Below, one piece after another: positions 10,404 through 20,513 of a stretch of 64,000 bases of DNA. The first letter of the stretch is position 1, and each line of letters starts with the position of its first letter. Location: positions 1 to 64,000 of the forward strand of contig CACHRX010000002.1 in NCBI GenBank assembly GCA_902582385.1, in the 5' to 3' direction. The translations under genes and the position numbers were made by a program. The stretch is from an uncultured Pelagibacteraceae bacterium (GTDB lineage Bacteria > Pseudomonadota > Alphaproteobacteria > Pelagibacterales > Pelagibacteraceae). The notes below the pieces were generated by a model. It worked only from the letters and a program-made list of their open reading frames with translations, searched no databases and had not been told where the DNA came from.

Positions 10404-10434
10404 TATGTTATTAAAAAAAGGAGAAAAATAAATT

Positions 10435-10905
10435 ATGTCAACTTTTGTATACATGACTAGATGCGATGGCTGTGGACACTGTGTAGATATTTGTCCGTCT
10501 GATATTATGCATATAGATGAAAATATAAGACGAGCAAAAAACATAGAACCAAATTTTTGCTGGGAATGCTATTCTTGTGTTAAGGCTTGCCCTAATCATG
10601 CGATAGATGTTAGAGGTTATGCTGACTTTGCACCAATGGGGCATAGTGTGAGAGTTAGAAGGGAAGAAGAAAAAGGAACTATTTCTTGGAAAATTAAATT
10701 TAGAAACGGAACAGAAAAGAATTTTGTTTCTCCGATTACAACTAAACCTTGGGGAAAATTTATTCCTAAACTTGCTGAAGAGGATAAACCAAATCAAGGT
10801 GAAATTAATTCTCAGAGACTTTATACTGAACCTGAAGGCTTAAATACGAATGGAGAATTACCATCTGTACCAAAAGATTCTTTTAAAAAAGGAGTTTATT
10901 ACTAG
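10435..10905 (+). CDS. aprB: Adenylylsulfate (APS) reductase beta subunit, 2x[4Fe-4S]
   Basis: MTRCDGCGHCVDICPSDIMHID and CWECYSCVKACPNHAIDVRGYADFAPMG. Confidence 0.95.
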   Translation: MSTFVYMTRCDGCGHCVDICPSDIMHIDENIRRAKNIEPNFCWECYSCVKACPNHAIDVRGYADFAPMGHSVRVRREEEKGTISWKIKFRNGTEKNFVSPITTKPWGKFIPKLAEEDKPNQGEINSQRLYTEPEGLNTNGELPSVPKDSFKKGVYY

Positions 10906-12764
10906 TGGCTAAACATAAAACTCATTTTGAAGATTGCGATGTACTAGTTGTAGGCGGAGGTATGGCTGGGACCGGTGCAACTTTTGAAGCTAGACATTGG
11001 GGAAGAGATTTAAAGATTATATGTGTTGAAAAAGCCAATATTGATAGAAGTGGTGCAGTTGCTCAAGGTTTGTACGCGATTAACTGCTATATGGGAATGC
11101 AGTGGGATGAAAATCAACCTGAAGATCACGTGAGATATGCTCGAAATGATTTAATGGGAATGGTTAGAGAAGACTTGGGCTACGATATGGCTCGACATGT
11201 AGACTCAACAGTACATATGTTCGATGAGTGGGGCTTACCAATGATGAAAAATGAAAAAACAGGAAGGTATTTAAGAGAGGGTAAATGGCAAATAATGATT
11301 CATGGAGAAAGCTATAAACCAATCGTTGCTGAGGCAGCCAAAAAATCTGCAGATAAAATTTACAATAGAATAATGATCACACACTTATTAATGGATGAGG
11401 CTCAAGAGAATAGAATAGGAGGGGCAGTTGGTTTTAATATGAGAACTGGAGATTTTCATGTTTTCAGAGCCAAGACTGTAATTGTAGCAGCAGGCGGAGC
11501 TTCACATATCTTTAAACCCAGAGCAGTTGGTGAGGGAATGGGTAGAACTTGGTATGCTCCCTGGAGTAATGGTTCTGCTTATGCACTACCTATTGCTGCA
11601 GGTGCAAAAATGACACAAATGGAAAATAGAATTGTCTTATGTAGATTTAAAGATGGTTATGGTCCAGTAGGAGCATATTTTTTACACTTAAAAACTTATA
11701 CTCAAAATGCAAATGGTGAGAACTATGAGAAAAAATGGTATGATCAAACTAAAGAACTTGTTGGAGAGTATATTGATCACCATCCAACTCCTACTTGTTT
11801 AAGAAATCATGCATTTATTCAAGAAACAATGGCAGGCGGTGGACCAATTCAAATGGTCACAACAGAGGCATTTCAAGATCCGCATCTAGAAACTGTAGGT
11901 TGGGAAAATTTTTTAGGTATGACTGTCGGGCAAGCAGTAGTTTGGGCATCTCAAAATATTGACCCAAAATATACAAACCCAGAGTTGACTACATCAGAGC
12001 CATATGTAATGGGTTCCCATGCAACATGTTCAGGAGCATGGGTTAGTGGACCAGAGGATTTGTCGCCGCCAGAATACTTTTGGGGTTACAACAGAATGTT
12101 AACCATCGATGGTTTATTTGGTGCTGGAGATACAGTTGGTGGAAGTGCACACAAATTTTCATCAGGATCATTTACTGAGGGTAGATTAGCGGCAAAAGCA
12201 GCTGTAAGATATATTGAAGATAAAAAAGCTGAAGGGATTTCGGTGTCAGATAAACAATGTGAAGATTTCAAATCTAAAGTTTATAAACCCTTAGAAATCT
12301 ACACAGTTGCTCAAAATGAAATTACTGGGGGAACTGTTTCTCCTAGTTACATATCTCCTATACAAGGTCTACAAAGACTTCAAAGAATAATGGATGAGTA
12401 TGTAGGTGGAATTGCAACCAATTATATGACTAACGATAATATGCTTAAAAGAGGATTAGAATTATTAGCTTGGCTAGAGGAGGATTTAGAAAAAGTAGGT
12501 GCGGAGGACTATCATCAATTGATGAGAGCCTGGGAGCTTAAACATAGAGCTTTAACTTCTCAATGTGTAACAGAACACACTTTATTTAGAGAAGAAACTC
12601 GTTGGCCAGGATATTATTATAGAGGTGACCACATGAAACTAGATGATGATAATTGGCATTGTCTAACCGTTTCAAGAAGAGACCCAAAAACTGGTAAATT
12701 TACAATGGAAAAGGTACCCGTATATCATATTGTAGATGAGAATGAGAAGAAGAAGGCCTCTTAA
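10905..12764 (+). CDS. aprA: Adenylylsulfate (APS) reductase alpha subunit
   Basis: DVLVVGGGMAGTGATFEARHWG, DRSGAVAQGLYAINCYMG, FGAGDTVGGSAHKFSSGSFTEGRLAAKAA. Confidence 0.96.
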   Translation: MAKHKTHFEDCDVLVVGGGMAGTGATFEARHWGRDLKIICVEKANIDRSGAVAQGLYAINCYMGMQWDENQPEDHVRYARNDLMGMVREDLGYDMARHVDSTVHMFDEWGLPMMKNEKTGRYLREGKWQIMIHGESYKPIVAEAAKKSADKIYNRIMITHLLMDEAQENRIGGAVGFNMRTGDFHVFRAKTVIVAAGGASHIFKPRAVGEGMGRTWYAPWSNGSAYALPIAAGAKMTQMENRIVLCRFKDGYGPVGAYFLHLKTYTQNANGENYEKKWYDQTKELVGEYIDHHPTPTCLRNHAFIQETMAGGGPIQMVTTEAFQDPHLETVGWENFLGMTVGQAVVWASQNIDPKYTNPELTTSEPYVMGSHATCSGAWVSGPEDLSPPEYFWGYNRMLTIDGLFGAGDTVGGSAHKFSSGSFTEGRLAAKAAVRYIEDKKAEGISVSDKQCEDFKSKVYKPLEIYTVAQNEITGGTVSPSYISPIQGLQRLQRIMDEYVGGIATNYMTNDNMLKRGLELLAWLEEDLEKVGAEDYHQLMRAWELKHRALTSQCVTEHTLFREETRWPGYYYRGDHMKLDDDNWHCLTVSRRDPKTGKFTMEKVPVYHIVDENEKKKAS

Positions 12765-12789
12765 ACAATTTATCAAAAAGTAAAATTTA

Positions 12790-13140
12790 ATGGATCTTTT
12801 ATCTAAAACTGATGAGGAAATATTTGCTATAGGTAAATCATTATGGGAAAATCTTGTCAGATCCTCAAATCTCAAAGATTATGGAGGTTTCACTAAAGAT
12901 TTTTCAACTCAGATGCTTTTTGGGGCAAATGAGGTAGAGCTAGGAAAGCAGTGGGCTAATAATGAGCTTATTACAAATTTGAACGAAACTTATGAGCCTT
13001 TTGGTACTTTAAGAAGAGGGGACCATATTACAGTACTCATAAAGCAAACAAACAAGAAAATACCTGGTGAGTTTTTGGGCAGGTTAGTTTTAGGAGTAGA
13101 GGACGGTGAAGTTAAGGTTTTTGGAGCAACAATTTATTGA
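12790..13140 (+). CDS. Hypothetical protein (116 aa) linked to aprMBA
   Basis: Intact ORF 25 bp after aprA, same strand; family not recognised. Confidence 0.75.
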   Translation: MDLLSKTDEEIFAIGKSLWENLVRSSNLKDYGGFTKDFSTQMLFGANEVELGKQWANNELITNLNETYEPFGTLRRGDHITVLIKQTNKKIPGEFLGRLVLGVEDGEVKVFGATIY

Positions 13141-13208
13141 TCAAAAAATTTTATAAAAGTTGAATTATAATTTGACAATTTTTCTACTAGGTGTATTCAG
13201 GAAGGTAG

Positions 13209-13343
13209 ATGCATCTTCCAAATATAAAAATTCCTCAAAAAATAACTAATAAAAAAACAACCTTTATAAAAACTGGAATTTTTTCTGCAATTGCAGCTTG
13301 TTGGAGTGTTATCTTGCTTGGAACTTTTATAACTTTTAAATAA
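13209..13343 (+). CDS. Small membrane protein (44 aa)
   Basis: MHLPNIKIPQKITNKKTTFIKTGIFSAIAACWSVILLGTFITFK*, one TM helix; between the apr cluster and the tauE-like gene. Confidence 0.45.
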   Translation: MHLPNIKIPQKITNKKTTFIKTGIFSAIAACWSVILLGTFITFK

Positions 13344-13370
13344 GCTATATTCAAAGTTTTTTATTTTTAG

Positions 13371-14465
13371 ATGGAAGTTTTTTTACCAATAGCTCAAGTA
13401 CTTATCAATCCTGTTGAAATACTTTTGTTAAGCGCAATAGTTGGTGTTCTCTCAGGTTTATTTGGTGTTGGTGGTGGATTCTTAATGACACCTTTTTTAA
13501 TTTTTATGGGGGTCCCTCCCGCTTATGCTGTGGCTAATGAAGCTAATAACATTCTAGCAACCTCTGTATCAGGATCTACTACTCATTGGTTAAAAAATAC
13601 CTTGGATTATAAAATGGGTTTTATGATTGTAATTGGGGGTTCTATTGGGACTGCTCTAGGTATTTATACATTCACTTATTTCAAAGGTATTGGAAAAATA
13701 GATACAGTTATTTCTTTAGCATATATGTATATACTTGCAATCATTGGTACATTGATGTTGGTAGAAAGTCTTGGTGAAATTGATAAGGCAAAAAAAAATG
13801 TTGTAGAAAAAAAAAAGTTACATGTACATTATTGGATACATGGACTTCCTTTAAGAATGAGATTTCCAAAATCAAAATTATATGAAAGTGTGTTTACACC
13901 AATTATTATTGGATTAGTGGTTGGTTTTATAGCAGCAATAATGGGTATAGGAGGTGCTTTTATCTTAGTACCAGCAATGATCTATATTATCAAAATGCCT
14001 ACGAGATTAGTTCCTGGAACTTCTCTATTTGTGACTATTTTTGTAAGTGTCATAGTTACTTTTTTACACTCTTTTAATTATGGTTCAATTGATTTAATGT
14101 TGGTAGTGATGCTAGTTGTTGGATCAATAATAGGTGTCCAAGTTGGTCAAAAACTTGGAGAACAAATTGATAGTTCAGGACTTAAAGCATTATTAGCCCT
14201 TTTGTTATTAATTGTTGGTATAGTAATTGCTTATGATACTTTTTTTGCAGAAGAAATACAGAAAGAAACAATTAAAGCAATTAATCAAGATTTAAATTTT
14301 TTCTCAAAATTTATTTTAGAATTTTCTAAGGATATGCCATTCTTTTATGGACTGTTTTCAATTATGTTTGCAATTTCTCTTGGAATAGGTGCAGCTTTTA
14401 TAAGAAGATTCATTTCAGTTTTTAGAAAAAAATATTTTAGTAAGCCTATTAAACAATCTAAATAA
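13371..14465 (+). CDS. Sulfite exporter TauE/SafE family (TSUP) membrane protein
   Basis: SGLFGVGGGFLMTPFLIFMGVPPAYAVANEANNI and AAIMGIGGAFILVPAMIYI repeats. Confidence 0.88.
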   Translation: MEVFLPIAQVLINPVEILLLSAIVGVLSGLFGVGGGFLMTPFLIFMGVPPAYAVANEANNILATSVSGSTTHWLKNTLDYKMGFMIVIGGSIGTALGIYTFTYFKGIGKIDTVISLAYMYILAIIGTLMLVESLGEIDKAKKNVVEKKKLHVHYWIHGLPLRMRFPKSKLYESVFTPIIIGLVVGFIAAIMGIGGAFILVPAMIYIIKMPTRLVPGTSLFVTIFVSVIVTFLHSFNYGSIDLMLVVMLVVGSIIGVQVGQKLGEQIDSSGLKALLALLLLIVGIVIAYDTFFAEEIQKETIKAINQDLNFFSKFILEFSKDMPFFYGLFSIMFAISLGIGAAFIRRFISVFRKKYFSKPIKQSK

Positions 14466-15531
14466 ATAATTTTGAATAAATCCCAATTGTAAAAATACTT
14501 ACAATACCAACTGTCGCCATAGCAATAAATCCAACAAAAAAAGGTTTATATCCCATATCTTTAATGTCTTTTAAATTTGTTGATAAACCAATAGCTGCCA
14601 TTGCCATAGTTAAGAAAATTTTTGAAATGATTTTAATTAATTCAATTGTTTCAACCCAATTAGTATTAGTGTTTGAAATAAAAAATTGATCCCCTATATT
14701 TCTAAAGATAATCATTCCAACAAAACCTAAAACAAAATAAGGAAAAATATTAAGGATTGAATAGCTTTTTTCTTTTGTTCGACCTCTATTATAGAGGAAA
14801 GCAAAAAGTGGAATCATTATAATTAAAAAAGTGTTTCTTATAAGCTTTGTTATCGTAGCTATATTCAATGTTTCTGGACTATTAAATTGTTGATCATATA
14901 TTAGCCCTGCAGCAGCAACTTGAGACGTCTCGTGTATAGAAGTCCCTAAGAAAAGTCCTGCAAATAGTGAATTTCCATCAAAATAAATGTTTGCAAAATA
15001 AGGATATAAGAGCATAGATAAAATTCCAAATAGAGTAATATTTGCAATCGCATATGATATCTCATTTTTATTTGCCTTAATGACTGGAGCTGTAGCTATA
15101 ATAGCAGTTGTTCCACATACAGTGCTCCCTATTGATATTAGATAAGCCATTCTAGTCGGTATCTTAAACTTTTTTATTAATAATTTAATGACAACTAAAA
15201 CACTTATTATACAAATTATTATTAGTGGAATTGCAATTTTACCAAATTCTAAAAATTCAAACGGTTTTAATTGTATACCTAAACAAATAATCCCAAGTTT
15301 AAGCACATAGTCTTTAGTAAAATCCAAACCCTTTTGAAAACCCCTTCTTACTCCAAAAAAATTTCCCAAAAAAATTCCTAAAATAATTGCTATCATCGCT
15401 GTAGAAATAGGACTTTTGCTATACCCCAAAAGCTCAATACCGATAATGTTATTAAATCCTTGAGATAAAGAATAAAGTATAACAGCAAGGATTATACCTG
15501 GCACTAATACCAAGTATTTTTTAAAAAACAT
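14458..15531 (-). CDS. YeiH/UPF0324 family putative anion (sulfate/sulfite) exporter
   Basis: LGIICLGIQLKPFEF, STVCGTTAIIATAPVIKA, GTSIHETSQVAAAG. Confidence 0.88.
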   Translation of the reverse strand: MFFKKYLVLVPGIILAVILYSLSQGFNNIIGIELLGYSKSPISTAMIAIILGIFLGNFFGVRRGFQKGLDFTKDYVLKLGIICLGIQLKPFEFLEFGKIAIPLIIICIISVLVVIKLLIKKFKIPTRMAYLISIGSTVCGTTAIIATAPVIKANKNEISYAIANITLFGILSMLLYPYFANIYFDGNSLFAGLFLGTSIHETSQVAAAGLIYDQQFNSPETLNIATITKLIRNTFLIIMIPLFAFLYNRGRTKEKSYSILNIFPYFVLGFVGMIIFRNIGDQFFISNTNTNWVETIELIKIISKIFLTMAMAAIGLSTNLKDIKDMGYKPFFVGFIAMATVGIVSIFTIGIYSKLFI

Positions 15532-15546
15532 TCTATAATTTATTTG

Positions 15547-16716
15547 TTATGCGCTTCTATAAAGTTTAGTCATAACAAATTCTTTATGACCTAAAGCTTC
15601 TGCACAAGTTAATCTCCCGTTTGCAACTCTAAGGGTTGTTTCAATAAGTTTATCTCCTGCCTCAGATAAATTCATTTCTCTAGAAAGAATTTTTGAAACG
15701 TCACAATCTATATGTTCACCCATTCCTTTAACTGTTAAAGGATTTGCTGTTAATTTAACAACAGGTTCAATTGGATTACCAACTATATTTCCTTGTCCAG
15801 TGGGGAATAAATGAATATTAAAACCAGCAGCAGCTTGAAGTGTTACACACTCTGCAGCAGCAGAGGAAGTATCCATAAAATATAAGCCTTTCCCTTTTTT
15901 TGGTTCCTCAGCCGGTTCTAAAACATCTATAAATTTACAATTACCAATTTTCTGGAAATTACCAAATGCTTTTTCTTCAATTGTAGTTAAACCTCCAGCA
16001 ATATTACCAGCTGTAGGTTGACTTTCAGAAAGATCATCTGTTGCTTCTTTTAAAATGAAATCATTATATGAACTCCAAGTTTTCATAAATTTATCTGAAG
16101 CTTCTTTTGTAGCTCCTCTGGTTGCACAAACTTTTTCTGCTCCAGTTAATTCTGAAGTTTCACCAAAACATAAATGAACACCCAGTGGTTCAAGTTTATC
16201 CATTAGATTGCCTACAGTAGGATTTGAAGCTAAACCTGATGTTGTATCAGACTCGCCGCATTTAACAGAAATCCATAAATCACTCATTGGACATTCCTCT
16301 CTTTGTTTTTCCGATGCCCACATAACAAATTCTTGTGCTTTTTTAGACGCTTTCATTACTGTTCCAATATCACCTGTTCGCTCTATATGAAAACCTTCAA
16401 CTGGTTTCCCAGTTTTTGAAATTCCATCAACAATTTTTTTTGTCCATTTGGGCTCAATTCCTATAACAATTACAGCCGCAACATTTGGGTTGCTTCCTGT
16501 TCCAATCATTGTTCTAAAATGTAATTCTAAATCTGCCCCAAATTGAAGTCTGCCATATGAGTGTGGTAGAGCAATTGTCCCTTTTATGTTGTTTGCTACT
16601 GCTTCAGCACAAGCATTTGAAATATCATCTACTGGAAGAACAATTACATGATTTCTAGTTCCAGCTCTTCCATTTTCTCTTTTATAACCTAAAAAACTTT
16701 TTGGAATATCCATCAA
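15547..16716 (-). CDS. suyB: UxaA-superfamily large subunit, probable (R)-sulfolactate sulfo-lyase SuyB
   Basis: [46 protein letters not shown]; split small/large arrangement and neighbouring xsc, aprAB and exporters favour Suy over altronate/galactarate dehydratase. Confidence 0.8.
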   Translation of the reverse strand: MMDIPKSFLGYKRENGRAGTRNHVIVLPVDDISNACAEAVANNIKGTIALPHSYGRLQFGADLELHFRTMIGTGSNPNVAAVIVIGIEPKWTKKIVDGISKTGKPVEGFHIERTGDIGTVMKASKKAQEFVMWASEKQREECPMSDLWISVKCGESDTTSGLASNPTVGNLMDKLEPLGVHLCFGETSELTGAEKVCATRGATKEASDKFMKTWSSYNDFILKEATDDLSESQPTAGNIAGGLTTIEEKAFGNFQKIGNCKFIDVLEPAEEPKKGKGLYFMDTSSAAAECVTLQAAAGFNIHLFPTGQGNIVGNPIEPVVKLTANPLTVKGMGEHIDCDVSKILSREMNLSEAGDKLIETTLRVANGRLTCAEALGHKEFVMTKLYRSA

Positions 16717-16717
16717 A

Positions 16718-17002
16718 TTACCATTTTTTAGTTTTTACATTATGAACATGAACATGCTCACCTTTTTTAATCGATTTAACTACTTTTCCAATATCGTGTC
16801 CATATTTTATAATTGTATCTCCCTCATTAAGGTCCTCCATAGCAATTTTGTGCCCTAATGGAATTTCATCTATTGATTGAATATTTATTGAGCTGTCATT
16901 TTCCATAATCCAGCAGTTACATTCCTGTTTTGGTGTAATTTTTTCAATAACTACTACACCAACATTGTCTTTTTGATCGTGAATTATAATATCTGTAGCC
17001 AT
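16718..17002 (-). CDS. suyA: SAF-domain small subunit, probable (R)-sulfolactate sulfo-lyase SuyA
   Basis: 94 aa SAF-like protein ([38 protein letters not shown]) directly upstream of suyB. Confidence 0.8.
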   Translation of the reverse strand: MATDIIIHDQKDNVGVVVIEKITPKQECNCWIMENDSSINIQSIDEIPLGHKIAMEDLNEGDTIIKYGHDIGKVVKSIKKGEHVHVHNVKTKKW

Positions 17003-17115
17003 AAATAGTGTCGATTTGTTTGTTTGAAATTTTTAAAATCTTATATATTAATCGCGAGAATTAACAATTAATTTTTAAAAATTTGATTATTTACTAGTTT
17101 AGAAAGGTTCTACTA

Positions 17116-18900
17116 ATGACAAAAATGACAACAGAAGAAGCTTTTGTAAAAGTTTTACAAATGCATGGTATTGAACATTCTTTTGGAATTATAGGATCTG
17201 CGTTTATGCCTATTTCAGATATTTTTCCAGATGCAGGAATTACTTTTTGGGATGTTGCCCATGAAACAAATGGTGGATTGATTGCTGATGGTTATACAAG
17301 AGCTACTGGTAAAATGTCCATGGTCATTGCTCAAAATGGACCTGGGATAACAGGATTAGTTACACCAATTAAAACTGCTTATTGGAATCATACACCTCTC
17401 TTATTAGTAACACCTCAAGCAGCAAACAAAACAATGGGACAAGGTGGTTTTCAAGAAGTTGAACAAATGAATTTATTTAAAGATATGGTTTGTTACCAAG
17501 AAGAAGTAAGAGATCCATCTAGAATGGCTGAAGTTTTAAATAGGGTTATTGAAAAAGCAATTAGAGGATCTGCACCTGCACAAATAAATGTACCTAGAGA
17601 TTATTGGACTCAAGTAATTGATATAGATTTACCTCCAATTGTTAGATTAGAAAGACAAGCAGGCGGTGTTGATGCAATTAAAAAGGCTGCTGATTTATTA
17701 TCAAAAGCAAAATTTCCAGTAATATTATCTGGAGCAGGTGTTGTAATTGGTGGTGCTATCGAAGATTGTAAAAAACTTGCTGAAAAATTAGATGCACCAG
17801 TTTGCTCTGGCTATCAGCATAACGATAGTTTTCCAGGAAGCCATCCATTAGCAGCTGGACCACTAGGTTACAATGGATCAAAAGCTGGAATGGAACTAAT
17901 TTCTAAAGCAGATGTTGTTTTGGCACTTGGCACAAGGCTTAATCCTTTTTCAACTCTACCAGGTTATGGAATGGATTATTGGCCTAAAAATGCAAGTATT
18001 ATTCAAGTTGATATGAATTCGGATAGAATTGGTTTAACAAAAAAAGTAACTGTTGGAATATGTGGTGATGCTAAATTAGTTGCTCAACAACTTTTAGCAC
18101 AACTTTCCCCAACAGCTGGAGACACTGATAGACAAAAAAGAAAAGATATTATTCATCAAACTAAATCAGCATGGTTGCAAAAATTATCAAGCTTGGATCA
18201 TGAAGATGACGATGAAGGTACTGTTTGGAACAAGGAGGCTAGAGAAAGAGATTCTGATAGAATGTCTCCGAGACAAGCTTGGCGTGCTATTCAAGCAGGA
18301 ATGCCTGACGATGTAATTATATCTAGTGATATTGGAAACAATTGCGCAATTGGAAATGCTTATCCAACTTTTGAAAAAGGAAGAAAATATTTAGCACCAG
18401 GATTATTTGGACCATGTGGTTATGGTTTTCCATCAATTCTTGGAGCAAAAATTGGATGCCCTGATACCCCAGTTATTGGTTTTGCCGGTGATGGAGCTTT
18501 CGGAATTAGCATGAATGAAATGAGTTCATGTGCTAGAGAAGAATGGCCAGCAATTTCAATGGTTATCTTTAGAAATTATCAATGGGGAGCTGAAAAAAGA
18601 AATACTACTTTATGGTTTGACGATAATTTTGTTGGAACAGAGCTTGATCCAGAATTAAGTTATGCAAAAGTAGCTGATGCTTGTGGTTTAAAAGGAGTAA
18701 CGGTAAAAACTATGGAAGAAACTACAGCTGCTATTAAACAGTCTTGTGACGACCAAAAAAAAGGAATTACTACATTCATAGAGGTAATTTTAAATCAAGA
18801 GCTTGGCGAACCTTTCAGAAGAGATGCTATGAAAAAACCTGTTAAAGTTGCTGGTATAAATAAAGGTGATATGAAACCTCAAAAATCTTTAAATGGATGA
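17116..18900 (+). CDS. xsc: Sulfoacetaldehyde acetyltransferase (ThDP-dependent)
   Basis: TEEAFVKVLQMHGIEHSFGIIGSAFMPISDIFPDAGITFWDVAHETNGGLIADGYTRATGK and GFAGDGAFGISMNEM. Confidence 0.94.
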   Translation: MTKMTTEEAFVKVLQMHGIEHSFGIIGSAFMPISDIFPDAGITFWDVAHETNGGLIADGYTRATGKMSMVIAQNGPGITGLVTPIKTAYWNHTPLLLVTPQAANKTMGQGGFQEVEQMNLFKDMVCYQEEVRDPSRMAEVLNRVIEKAIRGSAPAQINVPRDYWTQVIDIDLPPIVRLERQAGGVDAIKKAADLLSKAKFPVILSGAGVVIGGAIEDCKKLAEKLDAPVCSGYQHNDSFPGSHPLAAGPLGYNGSKAGMELISKADVVLALGTRLNPFSTLPGYGMDYWPKNASIIQVDMNSDRIGLTKKVTVGICGDAKLVAQQLLAQLSPTAGDTDRQKRKDIIHQTKSAWLQKLSSLDHEDDDEGTVWNKEARERDSDRMSPRQAWRAIQAGMPDDVIISSDIGNNCAIGNAYPTFEKGRKYLAPGLFGPCGYGFPSILGAKIGCPDTPVIGFAGDGAFGISMNEMSSCAREEWPAISMVIFRNYQWGAEKRNTTLWFDDNFVGTELDPELSYAKVADACGLKGVTVKTMEETTAAIKQSCDDQKKGITTFIEVILNQELGEPFRRDAMKKPVKVAGINKGDMKPQKSLNG

Positions 18901-19276
18901 TGTTAAAATAGGTTCTAATAGAAGTTTTGGGATTGTATTTTTTATAGTATTTTTATTAATTTCTCTTTATCCCATAATTAATGATGAAAATATAAGATAT
19001 TGGGCTCTAATTATTTCTTTAATTTTTTTAATTTTAGGTCTGCTGAAATCAAATATATTAACCCCATTAAATAAACTTTGGTTCAAATTTGGAATATTAT
19101 TAGGAAGAATTATTTCACCGTTAATAATGGGAATGATTTTTTTCTTTGTAGTTACACCTATAGGTTTTTTAATGAGAATGTTAAAAAAGGACTTATTAAA
19201 TCTTAAGTATAATAACAACAAGTCTTATTGGATTGAAAAAACAGAGCCAAAGAGTAAAATGAAAAATCAATTTTAA
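18893..19276 (+). CDS. SxtJ-like small membrane protein
   Basis: 127 aa, several TM segments; SxtJ-like pattern (FGIVFFIVFLLISLYPI...LNKLWFKFGILLGRIISPLIMGMIFFFVVTPIGFLMR); overlaps the xsc 3' end by 8 nt. Confidence 0.75.
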   Translation: MDDVKIGSNRSFGIVFFIVFLLISLYPIINDENIRYWALIISLIFLILGLLKSNILTPLNKLWFKFGILLGRIISPLIMGMIFFFVVTPIGFLMRMLKKDLLNLKYNNNKSYWIEKTEPKSKMKNQF

Positions 19277-19277
19277 A

Positions 19278-19427
19278 ATGAGTTTTATAAAAGAATTTTG
19301 GGAATTTTTAAAAATTAGAAAAAAATATTGGCTTTTACCAATCATTATTGTCTTGGTTATTTTTGGAGGCTTAATTGTTCTAAGTCAAGGTTCTGCTGTA
19401 GCTCCGTTTATTTATACTATTTTTTAA
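19278..19427 (+). CDS. DUF5989-like small membrane protein (49 aa)
   Basis: MSFIKEFWEFLKIRKKYWLLPIIIVLVIFGGLIVLSQGSAVAPFIYTIF*; absent from ORF track because of length. Confidence 0.75.
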   Translation: MSFIKEFWEFLKIRKKYWLLPIIIVLVIFGGLIVLSQGSAVAPFIYTIF

Positions 19428-19478
19428 AAAAGTTTAATTATTAATAAAAAAATGTTAAATAAATTTTAGGAGTTTAGT

Positions 19479-20513
19479 TTGAAAGTAGCTATAAAAATTT
19501 TTATCAGTTTAATTTCAACATTTCTTTTAATAGAATTGATATTTAGAACGATAATTTTTTTTCCATCCAAAGATATAAATGTATATAAATATGGATTAGT
19601 TAAGTCAATTAAACTTTCTTTTGAAGAAGTTTATCCAATTAGATTTACTCTTAAAAATAACACAGGAATAATTAAAGAAGAAGAAACAAAAAATCAAAAA
19701 GAAAAAAAAGCTAAATTTTTAGTTTTTGGAGGTTCTACTACAAGAGGGTGGATTGACAAATGTAAAAGTCCAGTCCTAGATAGCATAACATCTTCCTGGC
19801 CTGATGAGCTTAAAAAAATAAATAATAATTTTGATTTTTATAATTTTGCTGAAAATGGCGCCAATAGCGATGATCAATTAAAAGTATTAGAAAAAAGAAT
19901 TAAAACTTATGAAGCTGAAGTTATTTTGTGGGCAAGTAAATTTAATATGGATAATATTTTTTATTGGAATGATTACCCAAATTATGATTTGCTAAAATAT
20001 AGTTTTTCCAATACAAGAAAAAATTATTTTTTCCTAATGATTAATTCAATTAATAACAGTATTAGTAATTACATGGCATCATATAAATTTTTAAATTTAA
20101 TTTCGTTAAGAATAAGACAAAATTATTTTAATTATAATTTATATTCACAGGAAATGAATATTTCTAAAGAGGATGTTTATTATTCAGTCCAAAATAATAA
20201 GATAAATACAAAAAAAGCAATAAAAATTGCACAAAAATATAATATAAAAAAGTTTTATATTGTTTCATTACCTTATAGAAATCTAAGGTTTGATTTTGAA
20301 CCATATAAATTTGATTTATATGACAAAGCTATAATTGAACTGGAAAAAGAATTTGAACCATTTGTAAAAGTGATTGATGTTAAAAATGATCCTGTATATT
20401 TAAATAATGAAGAATTATTTTGTGATAATGTACATCAAACCCCAAAAGGTAATTCTCTTCAAGCAGAACATATTTATAATAGATTAGTTAAAGATAAATA
20501 TTTAAATGAATAA
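19479..20513 (+). CDS. SGNH/GDSL hydrolase-like protein with N-terminal signal/TM segment
   Basis: FGGSTTRG, ENGANSDDQ, CDNVHQTPKGNSLQAEHIYNRL; TTG start. Confidence 0.65.
   Translation: MKVAIKIFISLISTFLLIELIFRTIIFFPSKDINVYKYGLVKSIKLSFEEVYPIRFTLKNNTGIIKEEETKNQKEKKAKFLVFGGSTTRGWIDKCKSPVLDSITSSWPDELKKINNNFDFYNFAENGANSDDQLKVLEKRIKTYEAEVILWASKFNMDNIFYWNDYPNYDLLKYSFSNTRKNYFFLMINSINNSISNYMASYKFLNLISLRIRQNYFNYNLYSQEMNISKEDVYYSVQNNKINTKKAIKIAQKYNIKKFYIVSLPYRNLRFDFEPYKFDLYDKAIIELEKEFEPFVKVIDVKNDPVYLNNEELFCDNVHQTPKGNSLQAEHIYNRLVKDKYLNE

Noticed and set aside
10438-10797. Antisense 119-aa ORF over aprB
   Set aside because: aprB has clear ferredoxin motifs; antisense frame is incidental.
13141-13370. 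Possible riboswitch upstream of the tauE-like gene
   Set aside because: AT-rich with no recognisable conserved RNA core; better explained by a 44-aa ORF.
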